Notes: generated by a model not told the origin, from the letters alone. Shown: positions 7,246 to 16,720, counted from the first letter of the stretch. The stretch: 64,000 bases of DNA from Veillonella atypica KON (GCF_002959915.1 NZ_PPDE01000008.1:620001-684000), one strand, 5' to 3'. Made by a program: numbers and translations.

Positions 7246-8487
7246 TTACTCTGCTTTCACCTTGCACTCGCGGCGCATCATGGAATATGGTTCCAATTTT
7301 GTATCCATATACAAACGAACCTTCATTTGCGCATGAGGTGCTACATCGATAGGATTACCATCTTCGTCTGTCATTTTTTCGATAACAGCCTCTACAAGTT
7401 CACCCTTAGGTTGGCAAAATTCTACCTTATCCCCTACCTTGAAATTATTGCGTTGTTCAAGATCCACATATTTTTCTTCATCGTTATAGCCAAGCACTAA
7501 ACCGATGAAATCATGGGATTGAGTATTTGTAGATTTCCCGTAGTTTTGTGCGCTTTCATCAGGACGGCCATCAGCAAAACCATCTGTGTAAGGGCGGTGG
7601 GAAATTTTTTCTAATTCAGCAATCCATTCTGGACGAACGTACCAGTTTTCACGTTCCTTCAAATAGGTGTCGATAGCTGTACGGTATACCTTAGCTACCG
7701 TTGCACAATAGTGAACGGATTTCATGCGACCTTCAATTTTAAGGCTATCGATGCCTGCTTCATACAATTCTGGAATGCGATGAATGAGGCATAAATCCTT
7801 GGAGTTAAAGATGTATGTGCCATGTTCATCTTCTTCGATTGGATAATATTCGCCAGGGCGATTGGATTCTACAATGCTGTATTTCCAACGGCAAGATTGA
7901 GAACATTGACCGCGGTTAGCATCGCGTGTACCGGTCATGTAGTTAGATAAGAGGCAACGGCCAGAATAGGAAATACACATAGAACCATGTACGAAGGACT
8001 CGATTTCGATATCTACATGTTCCTTCATTTCCTTAAGATCCGCTACAGATACTTCGCGAGCTGCTACAACGCGAGCCGCACCAAGTTCCTTCCACATTTG
8101 CACAGTATGCCAGTTCGTCGTGGATGCTTGTGTACTCACATGAAGTTCAAGGCCTGGTGCTACGCGTTTAGCCAAGCTAAAGATGCCCATATCAGCAACG
8201 ATAATCGCATCGACACCGATACTTTCAAGAAATTTCAAATAGTCTTCAAGACCTTCAAAGTCCTCGTTGTGAGGAATGATATTACATGTAACGTGGATTT
8301 TTTTGCCATGTTCATGTACAAATTGAACGGCTTCCTTCAATTCTTCGTCGGAAAAATTGGAGTTACCAGCACGCAAACCAAATCGTTTGCCTGCACAATA
8401 AACGGCATCCGCACCATAGCGAATGGCCATTTTTAATTTGTCCATATTACCTGCTGGACAAAGCAATTCCATAAAATGATCTGCCAT
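7246..8487 (-). CDS. U32-family protein, tRNA uridine-34 hydroxylation (TrhP-like)
   Basis: A 413-residue member of peptidase family U32. Homologues TrhP/YrrO act not as proteases but in prephenate-dependent formation of 5-hydroxyuridine at tRNA position 34. The N-terminal TIM-barrel begins MELLCPAGNMDKLKMAI. A central cluster of cysteines (HGSMCISYSGRCL, then GQCSQSCRW) fits an iron-sulfur site, and residues from about 320 form the usual C-terminal beta domain. I start at the ATG overlapping the trmR stop (TAATG, 8487) with AAAGGA upstream. The preceding TrmR methylates the hydroxyl this protein would help install, so the two should act in series. Confidence 0.88.
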   Translation of the reverse strand: MADHFMELLCPAGNMDKLKMAIRYGADAVYCAGKRFGLRAGNSNFSDEELKEAVQFVHEHGKKIHVTCNIIPHNEDFEGLEDYLKFLESIGVDAIIVADMGIFSLAKRVAPGLELHVSTQASTTNWHTVQMWKELGAARVVAAREVSVADLKEMKEHVDIEIESFVHGSMCISYSGRCLLSNYMTGTRDANRGQCSQSCRWKYSIVESNRPGEYYPIEEDEHGTYIFNSKDLCLIHRIPELYEAGIDSLKIEGRMKSVHYCATVAKVYRTAIDTYLKERENWYVRPEWIAELEKISHRPYTDGFADGRPDESAQNYGKSTNTQSHDFIGLVLGYNDEEKYVDLEQRNNFKVGDKVEFCQPKGELVEAVIEKMTDEDGNPIDVAPHAQMKVRLYMDTKLEPYSMMRRECKVKAE

Positions 8488-9092
8488 TATTTGTTGTGTC
8501 CTTTCCACACGCTCACACTCATGCCATCTCCCATCGGGTAAATGGTGGTGTTAAATAATTCTTTATTTTCTACATATGCTAAATACGCTTGTAATCGCTT
8601 AACAATAGTTTTGAATCGATGCGGTGCCTCTTTGTCGCCACGCACATAGCCTCTAAAGAGAACATTGTCGGCAAGGATGACGCCACCTTCTTTCACATGA
8701 GGTAATATGACCTCTAGCTGATTAAGATATTGTCCCTTAGGCCCATCGAGAAATACAAGATCATATTCACCTTTGATTTGCGTTAATACGTCCTTCGCAT
8801 CACCTTTAATCAATGTGATTTGATCCTTATACTCGGATTGACCTATATAGTATTTCGCCATCTCATGGCGAACCTCATCCAATTCAATAGATGTGATTTT
8901 CCCGCCTCGTTCAATAAGAGGTGCCATCAGTAATGTAGAGTAACCAATGGCGGTGCCCACCTCTAGCACAGAGGTGGGCCGGTATAATCCAATCAATTCT
9001 TCAAATAAATGCACCTCAGATTCCCGAAGGATTGGTACATTATTAATCATCGCGTAAATACGCTGCTCATTTAATATCTCATTTAATTCCAT
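8487..9092 (-). CDS. trmR: tRNA 5-hydroxyuridine methyltransferase (YrrM-like)
   Basis: A 201-residue class I SAM-dependent O-methyltransferase. Visible motifs are SAM-binding VLEVGTAIGYSTLL (about 40-53), the acidic SIELDE, the metal/active-site FLDGPKGQY and ILADNVLF. By homology and by its place before the U32 gene it should convert ho5U34 to mo5U34 in tRNAs. The start ATG (9092-9090) has no Shine-Dalgarno sequence; a TATAAT hexamer ends seven bases before it, so a leaderless transcript is possible. The stop overlaps the U32 start. Confidence 0.87.
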   Translation of the reverse strand: MELNEILNEQRIYAMINNVPILRESEVHLFEELIGLYRPTSVLEVGTAIGYSTLLMAPLIERGGKITSIELDEVRHEMAKYYIGQSEYKDQITLIKGDAKDVLTQIKGEYDLVFLDGPKGQYLNQLEVILPHVKEGGVILADNVLFRGYVRGDKEAPHRFKTIVKRLQAYLAYVENKELFNTTIYPMGDGMSVSVWKGHNK

Positions 9093-9150
9093 AAAATGTA
9101 TTATAAATTCCTACTATTTATTTGACTGTGAAAGTAATCATATACGCTAA

Positions 9151-10563
9151 TTATCTATCAACGCCGCCGCGAGTATTACCAGAAGCAGGTGTGGTTTGTG
9201 TGCTAGGTCGAATCACACGAGGTTCTTCCACTGCAGGTGCCGATTGAACCGGTGCCGATTGTTGTGGAACTACTTGTTGCATGCTTTCCGGTATTTGGCT
9301 AGGCGATGATGTTGTAGCCGGTTGTTCACTTGCTGCCGGTGCTGCTGGCGCTGGCGTTACTTGAGTTGCTGCCGGTACAGTTGTCGGTGTATATGTATAT
9401 GTTGGTTCTACATCTACATATTGAGAATCTGCCGCTACAGCCTCAGCAGAGCTGTAGTTGTAATCTGGTTCTGATGTAGCCGCTACGTCATAGTTAGGAC
9501 CAGCTTGTGCCAATGCAGGAGCCTGACCTTGATTAGAAGAGCCTGCACTCGCTTGTTCAGCACCATAAATTTTTTCAACCTCAGCCAAATGCTCAGCATA
9601 TGTTTTGGAGAAATGATTATGACCATCTTTATCGGCTACAAAGTATAGATAATCTGTATCTTCAGAATGAAGTACCGCATCTAATGCCTTTTTACCAGGG
9701 TTTGCAATCGGTCCTGGTGGCAAACCTTTACTTACATATGTATTGTAAGGACTTTGTAACTGCGTATCTCCAAGCGTTACATTTTCCTTTGCATAACCAA
9801 GAACATAAGAAATAGTTGCATCAGATTGCAATGGAATACCATGTGCTAAGCGTTTCTTAAATACACCCGCAATGGTTGGGCGATCCGCATCATATAATGA
9901 TTCACGTTCAACGATGGATGCTAAGGTTACAAAATCATGAATACTCATGTGTTGTGCTTGAATTTGTTTTTTAACAGCTGGTGTTAAATAGCGATTCATT
10001 TGCTCAGACATCATCAAAATGACATCCTTTGGCGTAGCACCAACTGGCACTTCATAAGTACTTGGGAAAAGGAAACCTTCTACAGGATATGTAGTCGGTT
10101 TAGTACCCTTCATATATGGGTATGGGACGAATGTTTTCGCCTCTGCCAAGAAATCGGAAGCTTTCATAATTTGAGCTTTTTCAAGAGCAATAGCGATATC
10201 CCCTACGGTATACCCTTCAGGAATCGTTAATTTAATGGACTCAACGTGACCCTCTTGTAATAAGTTAATTAATTCATGGACCGATACCTTATTTGGAATT
10301 TGGTAGTGACCAGATTGTAATTTTGAACCGGTTCCACTAAGAGCTAACCATAATTTAAACACCTGTGTAGACCGAATTAGTCCATGTTCATAGAGCATAT
10401 CGGCAATTTCTGTTCCTGTTGCATCCTTGCCTATTACGAGGACTTGAGATCCTCCGTCATCGTTAAAGGTATTTGGTACAAAATAGGATGCACCTAAAGC
10501 ACCACCACCTAAAATAGCAAGGCTAAGAACACCTACGGAAACATATTTTAAGGCTTTTCTCAT
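9151..10563 (-). CDS. mltG: Endolytic transglycosylase MltG
   Basis: MltG cleaves nascent peptidoglycan strands at the membrane and so sets glycan length. The 470-residue protein has one N-terminal membrane anchor (residues 8-29), a LysM-like part and the YceG catalytic domain. The catalytic glutamate lies in ASIVERES (about 217-224), and LPPGPIANPG is the typical family motif. Beyond about residue 340 there is a 130-residue tail rich in Ala, Pro, Gln, Thr and Ser, probably disordered, which most homologues lack. The gene belongs to the conserved alaS-to-U32 cluster but has a terminator just upstream (10706-10743), suggesting its own promoter. Confidence 0.93.
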   Translation of the reverse strand: MRKALKYVSVGVLSLAILGGGALGASYFVPNTFNDDGGSQVLVIGKDATGTEIADMLYEHGLIRSTQVFKLWLALSGTGSKLQSGHYQIPNKVSVHELINLLQEGHVESIKLTIPEGYTVGDIAIALEKAQIMKASDFLAEAKTFVPYPYMKGTKPTTYPVEGFLFPSTYEVPVGATPKDVILMMSEQMNRYLTPAVKKQIQAQHMSIHDFVTLASIVERESLYDADRPTIAGVFKKRLAHGIPLQSDATISYVLGYAKENVTLGDTQLQSPYNTYVSKGLPPGPIANPGKKALDAVLHSEDTDYLYFVADKDGHNHFSKTYAEHLAEVEKIYGAEQASAGSSNQGQAPALAQAGPNYDVAATSEPDYNYSSAEAVAADSQYVDVEPTYTYTPTTVPAATQVTPAPAAPAASEQPATTSSPSQIPESMQQVVPQQSAPVQSAPAVEEPRVIRPSTQTTPASGNTRGGVDR

Positions 10564-10705
10564 GGATGAGTTCCTTTCTATTACAAACCATTGTATATCA
10601 TCTTATTATATCATATTAAAGGCTTTCGATGTATCTCTTCTTTTATATTATCCACAAACCAAATAACCATGAGTCAATTAGTACACAAGAGGTTACAATT
10701 ACAAA

Positions 10706-10743
10706 AAAGACCCTAGTATAACAACCGTTATACTAGAGTCTTT
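10706..10743 (-). terminator. Intrinsic terminator after the DUF1292 gene
   Basis: A strong hairpin (AGACYCTAGTATAAC paired with its complement around AACC) followed by six T on the minus strand. It separates alaS-ireB-ruvX-DUF1292 from mltG. Bases 10564-10700 hold AT-rich DNA with TATAAT-like sequences that could serve mltG. Confidence 0.85.
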
Positions 10744-10756
10744 GAGGGCTTAGAAA

Positions 10757-11047
10757 TTATTCTTCTTCCCCCATTGCTTCGTACATATTTACCAATACTT
10801 CGAAGTTTTCATCATCTTCATCTAATGGAACATATTCCTCTTCGCCTTCATCGTTTGTTTCGATGCGAGCCAAAATCATATATGTATCATCTTGACCTTC
10901 ATGATCTTCATCTTGTACATGAACAAGTACAGCGTATTCTTGACCTTCATGATTCAAGATTACATCTTCTGTAAAATATTGTTTGTTACCATCTTCATCT
11001 TCAAATTCGAGATAGAAAATTTCACCTTCGTAATTTTGATCAACCAT
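10757..11047 (-). CDS. DUF1292 family protein (YrzB-like)
   Basis: A 96-residue, very acidic protein (more than a third Asp/Glu) with the DUF1292 pattern: FYLEFEDEDGN near the start, then YAVLVHVQDED, YMILARIE and a C-terminal acidic EEEYVPLDEDDE. The role is unknown. Across Firmicutes this small gene lies beside ruvX and ireB, as here, so a link with those or with alaS is likely only by operon membership. GGAGGGAATACCC precedes the ATG. A terminator follows directly. Confidence 0.87.
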   Translation of the reverse strand: MVDQNYEGEIFYLEFEDEDGNKQYFTEDVILNHEGQEYAVLVHVQDEDHEGQDDTYMILARIETNDEGEEEYVPLDEDDENFEVLVNMYEAMGEEE

Positions 11048-11113
11048 GGGTATTCCCTCCTTTATTATGTATATAAGAACCTGTTTGATATTCGCATTAG
11101 ATATCTATGCAAA

Positions 11114-11536
11114 TTAAGATTTACTAAATTGTAGTCTGTCTAAATAGCCTTGTAAAATAACGACAGCAGCCATTTTATCGATGATGCCCTTTCGTTTTTT
11201 ACGACTCACATCAGCTGCAATGAGTTGACGTTCGGCCATAACGGTAGATAAACGTTCATCCCAAAATGTAACAGGCAAGTCGATGACAGCCTTCATTTTT
11301 TCGACAAATTCTTCCGTTTTTTCAGCGCGCTCCCCCTTGGTGCCGTTCATATTCTTCGGCATGCCCACTACGAGTTCATGCACTTCGTATTCTGAAATCA
11401 ATTCACGCAATCGGTTAAAGTCATTTTCTAAGGATGTACGACGAATCGTTTCTATACCTTGAGCAGTCATCAATAGCGCATCACTACATGCGATGCCAAT
11501 GGTGCGACTGCCTACGTCTAATGCCATAATTCTCAT
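11114..11536 (-). CDS. ruvX: RuvX/YqgF RNase H-fold nuclease
   Basis: A 140-residue protein with the RNase H-like fold of YqgF, implicated in Holliday-junction resolution and in 16S rRNA 5'-end processing. The catalytic aspartate is in MALDVGSRTIGIA at the N-terminus. The second acidic motif is WDERLSTVMAE (about 95-105), and the third is DKMAAVVILQGYL near the end. The ATG overlaps the ireB stop (TAATG), implying translational coupling. Confidence 0.93.
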   Translation of the reverse strand: MRIMALDVGSRTIGIACSDALLMTAQGIETIRRTSLENDFNRLRELISEYEVHELVVGMPKNMNGTKGERAEKTEEFVEKMKAVIDLPVTFWDERLSTVMAERQLIAADVSRKKRKGIIDKMAAVVILQGYLDRLQFSKS

Positions 11537-11796
11537 TATAGTTGTTTAGCCTTTGCGTATTCTTTTAATAATTCTTCGATTAAATCATCACGTTCTAAAC
11601 GGCGAATATCACTACGTGCATTATTATAGCTTGTAATGTACGCTGGATCCCCAGAGATAAGATAACCTAAGATTTGATTGATAGGATTATATCCTTTTTC
11701 TTGAATAGATTTATAAACGCGAGTCAATACCTCTTCGGCAGTCATCGGTTCATCGTCTACTTTACGGAATAACATAGTTTCATCTGAAACCTTCAT
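11536..11796 (-). CDS. ireB: IreB family regulatory phosphoprotein (DUF965)
   Basis: An 86-residue protein matching the IreB/YrzL family: MLFRKVDDEPMTAEEVL, then GYNPINQILGYLISGDPAYIT, then NARSDIRRLERD. In Enterococcus IreB is a substrate of the Ser/Thr kinase IreK and affects cephalosporin tolerance; whether that holds here is unknown. I start at 11796, where AAAGGAGGG precedes the ATG, rather than the longer frame to 11841, which runs through a palindrome. It sits between alaS and ruvX, the usual Firmicute order. Confidence 0.9.
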   Translation of the reverse strand: MKVSDETMLFRKVDDEPMTAEEVLTRVYKSIQEKGYNPINQILGYLISGDPAYITSYNNARSDIRRLERDDLIEELLKEYAKAKQL

Positions 11797-11818
11797 GGGT
11801 ATCCCTCCTTTGTATGAA

Positions 11819-11838
11819 TGGGCCACGTACGTGGCCCA
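11819..11838. repeat. 20-bp perfect palindrome between alaS and ireB
   Basis: TGGGCCACGTACGTGGCCCA is fully self-complementary. In RNA it would form an 8-bp GC-rich stem with a GTAC loop, about 20 nt before the ireB ribosome-binding site. No T-run follows, so it is not a standard terminator. It may be an operator, an RNA processing site, or a stabiliser of the ireB mRNA end. Confidence 0.85.
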
Positions 11839-11895
11839 CATATATGTATTGTATGTTTCTATTATAGCATATGCAAGATATACCTATAGAACGTA

Positions 11896-14514
11896 TTATG
11901 CGTTAAGAGCTTCTTTAACAGCTTCGCCAGCTGCTTTTAATGCATCCATCAATTTAGCTGGTTCTTTACCACCTGCTTGCGCCATATCTGGACGGCCACC
12001 GCCATTACCACCAGCTACTTGAGCTGCTGCTTTAACGATATTACCAGCTTTTACGCCTTTACCGACAACATCTTTGGAAACTTTACATACAAAGTTTACC
12101 TTGTCATCGCCCATAGCGGCACCTACGAGTACTACGCCAGAACCATCTAATTTATCAAGGCCCATATCAGCGAAATCACGCAATTCATCAATAGAGGATG
12201 CTTTCACAGACGCAGCAACAAATGCTACATCGCCAATCATAACCTTACCAGCTACGATATCAGCAGCACCTGCAGCAGAAACCTCTTTGCGAATTTGGTC
12301 TAATTCTTTAGCTGTTTCTTTAGCCTCTGCCAATACTTGGTGCAAACGTTCTTCTACTTGGACAGGTTTAGTTTTTAATTCACTAGCAATGCGTTCAATA
12401 GTCAAACGATCATGTTTTGCTGCATCGAGAGCGGCACGACCTGTAATCGCTTCGATACGACGTACACCAGAACCGATACCGGATTCAGATGTTAAGCGGA
12501 AGGAACTGATGAAAGCTGTATTGCCTACATGAGAACCGCCGCACAATTCAACGGAGAAACCAGGAACCTCTACTACGCGAACTACATCGCCATATTTATC
12601 GCCAAAGAGTGCCATAGCACCTTTCGCTTTTGCTTCGTCCATAGACATTTCAGCAATAGCAAGATCTGTAGCCTTAAGGATTTCTTCATTTACAAGGGCT
12701 TCGATTTGATCAAGTTCCTCTTGTGTTACAGGAGAGAAATGTGTGAAGTCGAAACGCAAGTAATCTGGTGTTACCAAAGAACCTGCTTGGTTAACATGTT
12801 CGCCAAGCACGCGTTTTAATGCAGCATGCAACAAGTGAGTTGCTGTATGATTACGAGCCATCGCTGCACGACGAGCTGTATCTACTTCAAGCGTTACATC
12901 ATCGCCTTCGGAGATGGAACCTTCTACAACAGTACCGATATGGTATACAGTACCTTCTGGTAAGCGTTTTGTATTATGAATCTCTACCTTGCCCATTGGA
13001 CCAACGATAAAGCCAGTATCACCTAATTGACCGCCCCCTTCAGCATGGAATGGTGTAGTGCGCACAATAACAGTGATTTCATCGCCATCAACAGCGGTTT
13101 GCAAGCGTTCAGAGCCTTTACCAAGCATCAATACAGAGGATGCCGTTTCTGCTTCATTTTCTACAAGTTCTTCGTCTTTTAAGAATGTAATATCTGGTGT
13201 AGCTACCTTAGCATCTTCTTTTACGCGAGCTTCACGAGCGCGTTCACGTTGTTCTTTCATGGCAGCGTCAAAGCCTTCATGGTCGATTGTGAAACCGCGT
13301 TCGGATGCGATTTCTTCTGTTAATTCCCAAGGGAATCCATATGTATCATATAGTTTGAATACTTCTGTACCAGGAACTACAGTTGCTTTTTCAGCAGCCA
13401 ATGTATCGATTAAGGAATTTAATAACTCAAGACCTTGTTCCAATGTTTGGTTGAAACGTTCTTCTTCGTTTTGAACGACACGTTTAACGAAGTCTTGTTT
13501 TTCAGCAATGGATTTGATACCAGGGCCAAGAATGTCTACAACTACATCGATAAGTGGTGTTAAGAATAAACCTTCGATACCAAGCAAACGGCCATGACGT
13601 ACAGCACGGCGCAAGATACGACGCAATACGTAACCGCGGCCTTCATTGGATGGTAATACACCATCGGAAATCAACGCAGTTACAGCACGAGCATGGTCAG
13701 CAATAACCTTCAAGGATACATCTGTATTTGGGTCTTCGTTATACTTAACACCAGCGCGTTTTGCAGTCGCTTCTATGATTGGGAAAATCAAATCTGTTTC
13801 AAAGTTTGTTTTGCAATGTTGCAATACGGAAGCCAATCGTTCAAGACCGGCGCCAGTATCGATGTTTTTATGTTGCAATGGCTCATAGGAACCGTCTGGC
13901 ATTTTATTGAATTGAGTGAACACGAGGTTCCAAATTTCAAGGTAACGGTCACAGTCACAACCAGGTGCACAGTTAGGATCATCACAACCATGTTCAGGGC
14001 CTTGGTCGAAGAAGATTTCGCTATCTGGACCACATGGACCTTCACCGATTTCCCAGAAGTTATCTTCAAGGCGTGTAATGTGGCTTTCTTCTACGCCACA
14101 ATCGTTGTGCCATGTATCATATGCTTCTTGGTCATCTGGATATACAGTGACATATAATCTGTTTTTGTCGAGTTTAATAACTTCTGTTAAAAATTCCCAT
14201 GCCCAATGAATAGCATCTTTTTTAAAGTAATCTCCAAAGGAGAAGTTACCAAGCATTTCAAAGAATGTATGGTGACGTGCTGTGCGGCCTACGTTTTCAA
14301 GGTCACCAGTACGCATACATTTTTGGCTTGTCGTAATACGATGACAAGGAGGTACCAATTTACCTGTAAAGAAAGGCTTTAATGGCGCCATACCTGCCCC
14401 GATCAATAATAGAGACGGATCGTTTTCTGGGATAAGAGAAAAACTATCTAATTTTAAATGTCCTTTGCTTTCAAAAAACTGCAAGTATGCTTGACGCAGT
14501 TCATTACCTTTCAT
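11896..14514 (-). CDS. alaS: Alanine--tRNA ligase
   Basis: AlaRS of 872 residues, the usual bacterial length. Order of parts: class II core with motif 1 at the N-terminus and GRGYVLRRILRRAVRHGR (about 290-307); the editing domain with the zinc-binding HTATHLLHAAL and CGGSHVGNTA motifs; and the C-terminal domain ending GGNGGGRPDMAQAGG, which binds the tRNA elbow. AGGAGG lies upstream of the ATG. It heads the cluster with ireB and ruvX. No T-box is visible upstream (14515-14757). Confidence 0.97.
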   Translation of the reverse strand: MKGNELRQAYLQFFESKGHLKLDSFSLIPENDPSLLLIGAGMAPLKPFFTGKLVPPCHRITTSQKCMRTGDLENVGRTARHHTFFEMLGNFSFGDYFKKDAIHWAWEFLTEVIKLDKNRLYVTVYPDDQEAYDTWHNDCGVEESHITRLEDNFWEIGEGPCGPDSEIFFDQGPEHGCDDPNCAPGCDCDRYLEIWNLVFTQFNKMPDGSYEPLQHKNIDTGAGLERLASVLQHCKTNFETDLIFPIIEATAKRAGVKYNEDPNTDVSLKVIADHARAVTALISDGVLPSNEGRGYVLRRILRRAVRHGRLLGIEGLFLTPLIDVVVDILGPGIKSIAEKQDFVKRVVQNEEERFNQTLEQGLELLNSLIDTLAAEKATVVPGTEVFKLYDTYGFPWELTEEIASERGFTIDHEGFDAAMKEQRERAREARVKEDAKVATPDITFLKDEELVENEAETASSVLMLGKGSERLQTAVDGDEITVIVRTTPFHAEGGGQLGDTGFIVGPMGKVEIHNTKRLPEGTVYHIGTVVEGSISEGDDVTLEVDTARRAAMARNHTATHLLHAALKRVLGEHVNQAGSLVTPDYLRFDFTHFSPVTQEELDQIEALVNEEILKATDLAIAEMSMDEAKAKGAMALFGDKYGDVVRVVEVPGFSVELCGGSHVGNTAFISSFRLTSESGIGSGVRRIEAITGRAALDAAKHDRLTIERIASELKTKPVQVEERLHQVLAEAKETAKELDQIRKEVSAAGAADIVAGKVMIGDVAFVAASVKASSIDELRDFADMGLDKLDGSGVVLVGAAMGDDKVNFVCKVSKDVVGKGVKAGNIVKAAAQVAGGNGGGRPDMAQAGGKEPAKLMDALKAAGEAVKEALNA

Positions 14515-14653
14515 GTGTATATTCCTCCTAAAATAATTTACTCTTAATTATAACGTAAAAACCATAGAAAATCTATTATAACCTATATATATCCGGATAT
14601 AATTAACCTTCATTAGCATTCTCTATTCCATTTAGTTGCCATAAAAAGAGATA

Positions 14654-14709
14654 CAAAAAAGAGGTTATACAAATCAACAGAACATAATTGATTCGTATAG
14701 CCCCTTTTT
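14654..14709 (-). terminator. Terminator after the NlpC/P60 gene
   Basis: A hairpin with arms around GGGGCTATACGAATCAA and its near-complement, followed by six T on the minus strand. Between it and alaS (14515-14653) there is AT-rich DNA including the 14-bp palindrome TATATCCGGATATA (14588-14601), which may belong to alaS regulation. Confidence 0.75.
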
Positions 14710-14757
14710 ATGGCTCATATATAGTTCACCAATGGTTCTACATGGAGAAACCATATA

Positions 14758-15552
14758 TTATATAACGCGTTTCGCGCCAATATAGCGTTCGCCCCAATAA
14801 CCAGTATCAAGGTCTGCTACGGCTACGCCACGGCTAGATGTAGCACTGATAAATTTACCATTGCCAATGTAAATACCGGAATGAGATGGACCTGGTTCAT
14901 AGGTTTCAAAGAACACCAAATCCCCTGCCTTTAAGTTCGCGCGAGAAACTTCAACACCTACATTGTATTGTTCATCCGCTAAGCGTGGCAAAGAAATACC
15001 TTGTTTTGCAAATACATATTTAACATAACCAGAGCAGTCAAAACCACTTGGTGTAGTACCGCCAAATACATACGGAACACCGCGGTATTTATCGGCTTCT
15101 GCCAAAATAGCATGAATATTGTTTGGCGTTTGTACCTTTTTCAAATTATTCAACTTAACGTTTTGGCCTGCAAGACGTCTAGATTGAGCATTTTGATTTG
15201 TGAAAGCAGATTTTGTTGCCACCGCTTTTGTAGCTGCATTATTGGATAATACTGCTTTTGTTGTACGAGGAGCACCCATCAATGCATTGTACGTTGCTGG
15301 TCCAATAATACCATCTACAGGTAAACCACGATCTTGTTGGAATAGGCGTACAGCCCATTTTGTTTCCTTACCATACACACCATTTTTATCGGTTGCATTG
15401 TAACCGTGTTTAATTAATTGTTGTTGTACAGCGATTACGTTTCTACCTTTATCACCATATTGTAATGTTGTAGCGCTTGCCATCGCAGTGGTAGCACATA
15501 CAAATGTTAATGTTAATGCCGCAATTTTACTCTTACTATATTTTGACTTCAT
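14758..15552 (-). CDS. Secreted NlpC/P60 peptidoglycan hydrolase with peptidoglycan-binding domain
   Basis: A 264-residue exported protein: signal peptide (1-27, ending MASA), a PG_binding_1 domain (about 29-92; GDKGRNVIAVQQQLIKHGY, DGIIGPATYNALMG), a linker, then an NlpC/P60 domain (about 143-264). The catalytic cysteine is in GFDCSGYV and the histidine in PSHSGIYIGNGKF. It probably cuts the D-Glu-diaminoacid bond in cell-wall stem peptides, for cell separation or turnover. It is transcribed alone, between alaS and a glycosyltransferase, with its own terminator. Confidence 0.92.
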   Translation of the reverse strand: MKSKYSKSKIAALTLTFVCATTAMASATTLQYGDKGRNVIAVQQQLIKHGYNATDKNGVYGKETKWAVRLFQQDRGLPVDGIIGPATYNALMGAPRTTKAVLSNNAATKAVATKSAFTNQNAQSRRLAGQNVKLNNLKKVQTPNNIHAILAEADKYRGVPYVFGGTTPSGFDCSGYVKYVFAKQGISLPRLADEQYNVGVEVSRANLKAGDLVFFETYEPGPSHSGIYIGNGKFISATSSRGVAVADLDTGYWGERYIGAKRVI

Positions 15553-15635
15553 ATTCTTCCTTCCTAAAACTTCAAAGTGAGTTTACTTATTCAAAATATA
15601 CTAACCGTCTCTCTATTTGCATCCAACAAATACAG

Positions 15636-16646
15636 CTAGTCTTTATCTTCTTCAGGGCCAGGTACTTGATTGGCTATAAATATATCAGCTTTTGATGGTT
15701 CATAAGCTATTTCTGGATTTTCACCATCAAAATTTATAGTAGCTTTCACCCAATATAATGGACGTTGTTTTACCTCTTCGAATACGCGTCCTACGTATTC
15801 GCCAATGATGCCAAGTCCAACTAATTGGATACCACCGATAAATAATATGGACACGCCCAAGGTGGTCCACCCATTTAATGCTTGACCCGTTAAGTACACG
15901 TAGAGCAAATGTAGAATCAAGAGAAAACTCAAGCCCCCACATAGGACACCTACATACAAAGCCGCACGCAATGGCACGCGAGAAAACGCAGTAACCCCAT
16001 CAAGGGCAAAGCGAATCATTTTGCGCACACTGAATTTCGAAACCCCTGCAAAGCGAGGAGGCGCAACAAAGTGAAGTTCCGCTTGGCGATAGCCAAGTGC
16101 ACCAACGATGCCACGCAAGAAACGTCCGTGTTCACGGAAATGTTTCAAAGTTTCTAGCGACTTACGATTCATTAAACGGAAATCAGATCCCCCTTCTACG
16201 ATGGGAACATCTGCCATTTTATTCATCAGTTTATAATAATATTTAGATGTGAAGGATTTTGCCCAGCTGGCATCCTCCGTAGAGTCGCGTATGGTACGTA
16301 CCACATCGTAACCAGCCTCCCACAAACGTATCAGTTCTGGAATCAAAGCCGGCGGATGTTGCATATCACCATCCATGGTGATTACCGCATCACCTTTGGC
16401 ATAATCAAGACCACATGTCAACGCAGTCTGATGACCAAAGTTCCGTGCCAATAACACGACCTTAACTCGCGTATCGAGTTTTGCAATCTCGCGCAAAACG
16501 ACAACAGACGAGTCCGTAGATCCATCATCGACATAGATAAGTTCATATTCATAAGGTAGACCTGTCATAACTTTTGTTACGGCATTGTAAAAAATAGCTA
16601 TATTTTCTTCTTCATTATATACAGGTACAACAATTGAAACTAACAT
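15636..16646 (-). CDS. GtrB/DPM1-like family 2 glycosyltransferase
   Basis: A 336-residue membrane glycosyltransferase. The GT-A domain has VSIVVPVYNEEENI at the start, the nucleotide-binding YVDDGSTDSS, and the metal-binding DGDMQHP (about 93-99). Two C-terminal membrane helices (about 230-255 and 265-290) follow, then a cytoplasmic tail. Such proteins transfer a sugar to undecaprenyl phosphate for later use in the periplasm, for example glucosylation of surface polysaccharide. No flippase or partner transferase is next to it, so the target is unknown. Confidence 0.87.
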   Translation of the reverse strand: MLVSIVVPVYNEEENIAIFYNAVTKVMTGLPYEYELIYVDDGSTDSSVVVLREIAKLDTRVKVVLLARNFGHQTALTCGLDYAKGDAVITMDGDMQHPPALIPELIRLWEAGYDVVRTIRDSTEDASWAKSFTSKYYYKLMNKMADVPIVEGGSDFRLMNRKSLETLKHFREHGRFLRGIVGALGYRQAELHFVAPPRFAGVSKFSVRKMIRFALDGVTAFSRVPLRAALYVGVLCGGLSFLLILHLLYVYLTGQALNGWTTLGVSILFIGGIQLVGLGIIGEYVGRVFEEVKQRPLYWVKATINFDGENPEIAYEPSKADIFIANQVPGPEEDKD

Positions 16647-16720
16647 ATATCCTCCGTCGATTACTTCTATATTTTAGCGTTAAATCGTCAATATAGGCAA
16701 ATTTAAAAGGTTGACAATAA

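Noticed and set aside
11797-11841. Longer N-terminus of IreB
   Set aside because: It would translate the palindrome and lacks a ribosome-binding site; the ATG at 11796 has a strong one.
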